Below, one piece after another: positions 63,992 to 64,000 of a stretch of DNA of 64,000 nucleotides. The position numbers were made by a program, and so were the translations under genes. Every line of letters starts with the position of its first letter. Positions within the stretch are counted from its first letter, which is position 1. The notes under the pieces are model-generated. The model was given only the letters and a program-made list of their open reading frames with translations, made no database searches and was not told the DNA's origin. The stretch is taken from positions 3,098,751-3,162,750 of the forward strand of contig NC_061817.1 of the NCBI RefSeq assembly GCF_021462225.1. Direction: 5' to 3'. The stretch comes from Girardinichthys multiradiatus (taxonomy: Eukaryota; Chordata; Actinopteri; Cyprinodontiformes; Goodeidae).

Positions 63992-64000
63992 TTCCTCATG

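Larger units (their letters stand above)
61250..64000 (-). mobile_element. Large DNA-transposon-like gene, broken, extends past right edge
   Basis: Minus-strand ORF pieces (63698-63991, 63460-63753, 62670-63041, 62477-62749, about 62330-62470, 61750-61977, about 61280-61450) follow one another as parts of one long protein. I recognise the pattern from uncharacterised, transposase-like proteins common in fish genomes; the CMC/CACTA-type superfamily is my best guess but not secure. The left end is set by an acidic C-terminal tail near 61285 and is uncertain. No terminal repeat is visible. Confidence 0.5.

Overview
The window reads as vertebrate, almost certainly teleost (probably percomorph), nuclear DNA. 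It is AT-rich and intron-bearing, and nearly everything recognisable belongs to transposable-element families typical of fish genomes: L2/Maui-type and Rex1/CR1-type LINEs, BEL/Pao, Ty3/gypsy and endogenous-retrovirus copies, Tc1/mariner and hAT DNA transposons, tRNA-derived SINEs and MITEs. I found no host gene I can defend. The only essentially uninterrupted transposase ORF is a Tc1 element (CDS 51641-52645). The other long ORFs carry stops, frameshifts or internal deletions, or are fragments.

Layout. 1-1700: dispersed repeats and a MITE end. 1747-3858: decayed hAT (+) flanked by an 8-bp repeat. 4500-6860: second, unrelated multi-exon hAT (-). 6931-9178: decayed LINE split by about 0.8 kb of foreign DNA. 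9791-13198: remnant of an intron-containing tyrosine-recombinase gene with a zinc-finger-like region (Crypton-like), itself hit by an L2 tail. 14836-16290: L2 LINE (+). 17190-18540: LINE-tailed element (-) carrying a 143-aa membrane-protein ORF and no reverse transcriptase. 19797-27230: endogenous retrovirus 1 (+), split by a Rex1 LINE (21079-24272, -) and closed by a BEL/Pao element (27250 to about 34100, -). 34160-40510: SINEs, LINE tails, a MITE and a Tc1 relic. 40592-42402: element with arms of roughly 260-315 bp in inverted orientation. 43350-48881: LINE scraps plus three solo LTRs, each with a 5-bp target duplication. 50150-58680: endogenous retrovirus 2 (+), interrupted by the Tc1 element (51313-52922), a LINE-tail copy (55043-55212) and a 2.3-kb hAT-like non-autonomous element (56109-58434, 8-bp duplication) that contains further inserts. 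59215-61075: sushi-like gypsy LTR and gag. 61250-64000: pieces of a large DNA-transposon-like protein (-) running off the right edge.

The genes do not form a pathway. They record successive insertions, and the nesting orders them: ERV1 before Rex1 and BEL; ERV2 before Tc1 and the hAT-like insert; the recombinase gene before the L2 fragment. The two least ordinary items are the LINE-tailed element that encodes a small membrane protein and the zinc-finger/tyrosine-recombinase remnant.
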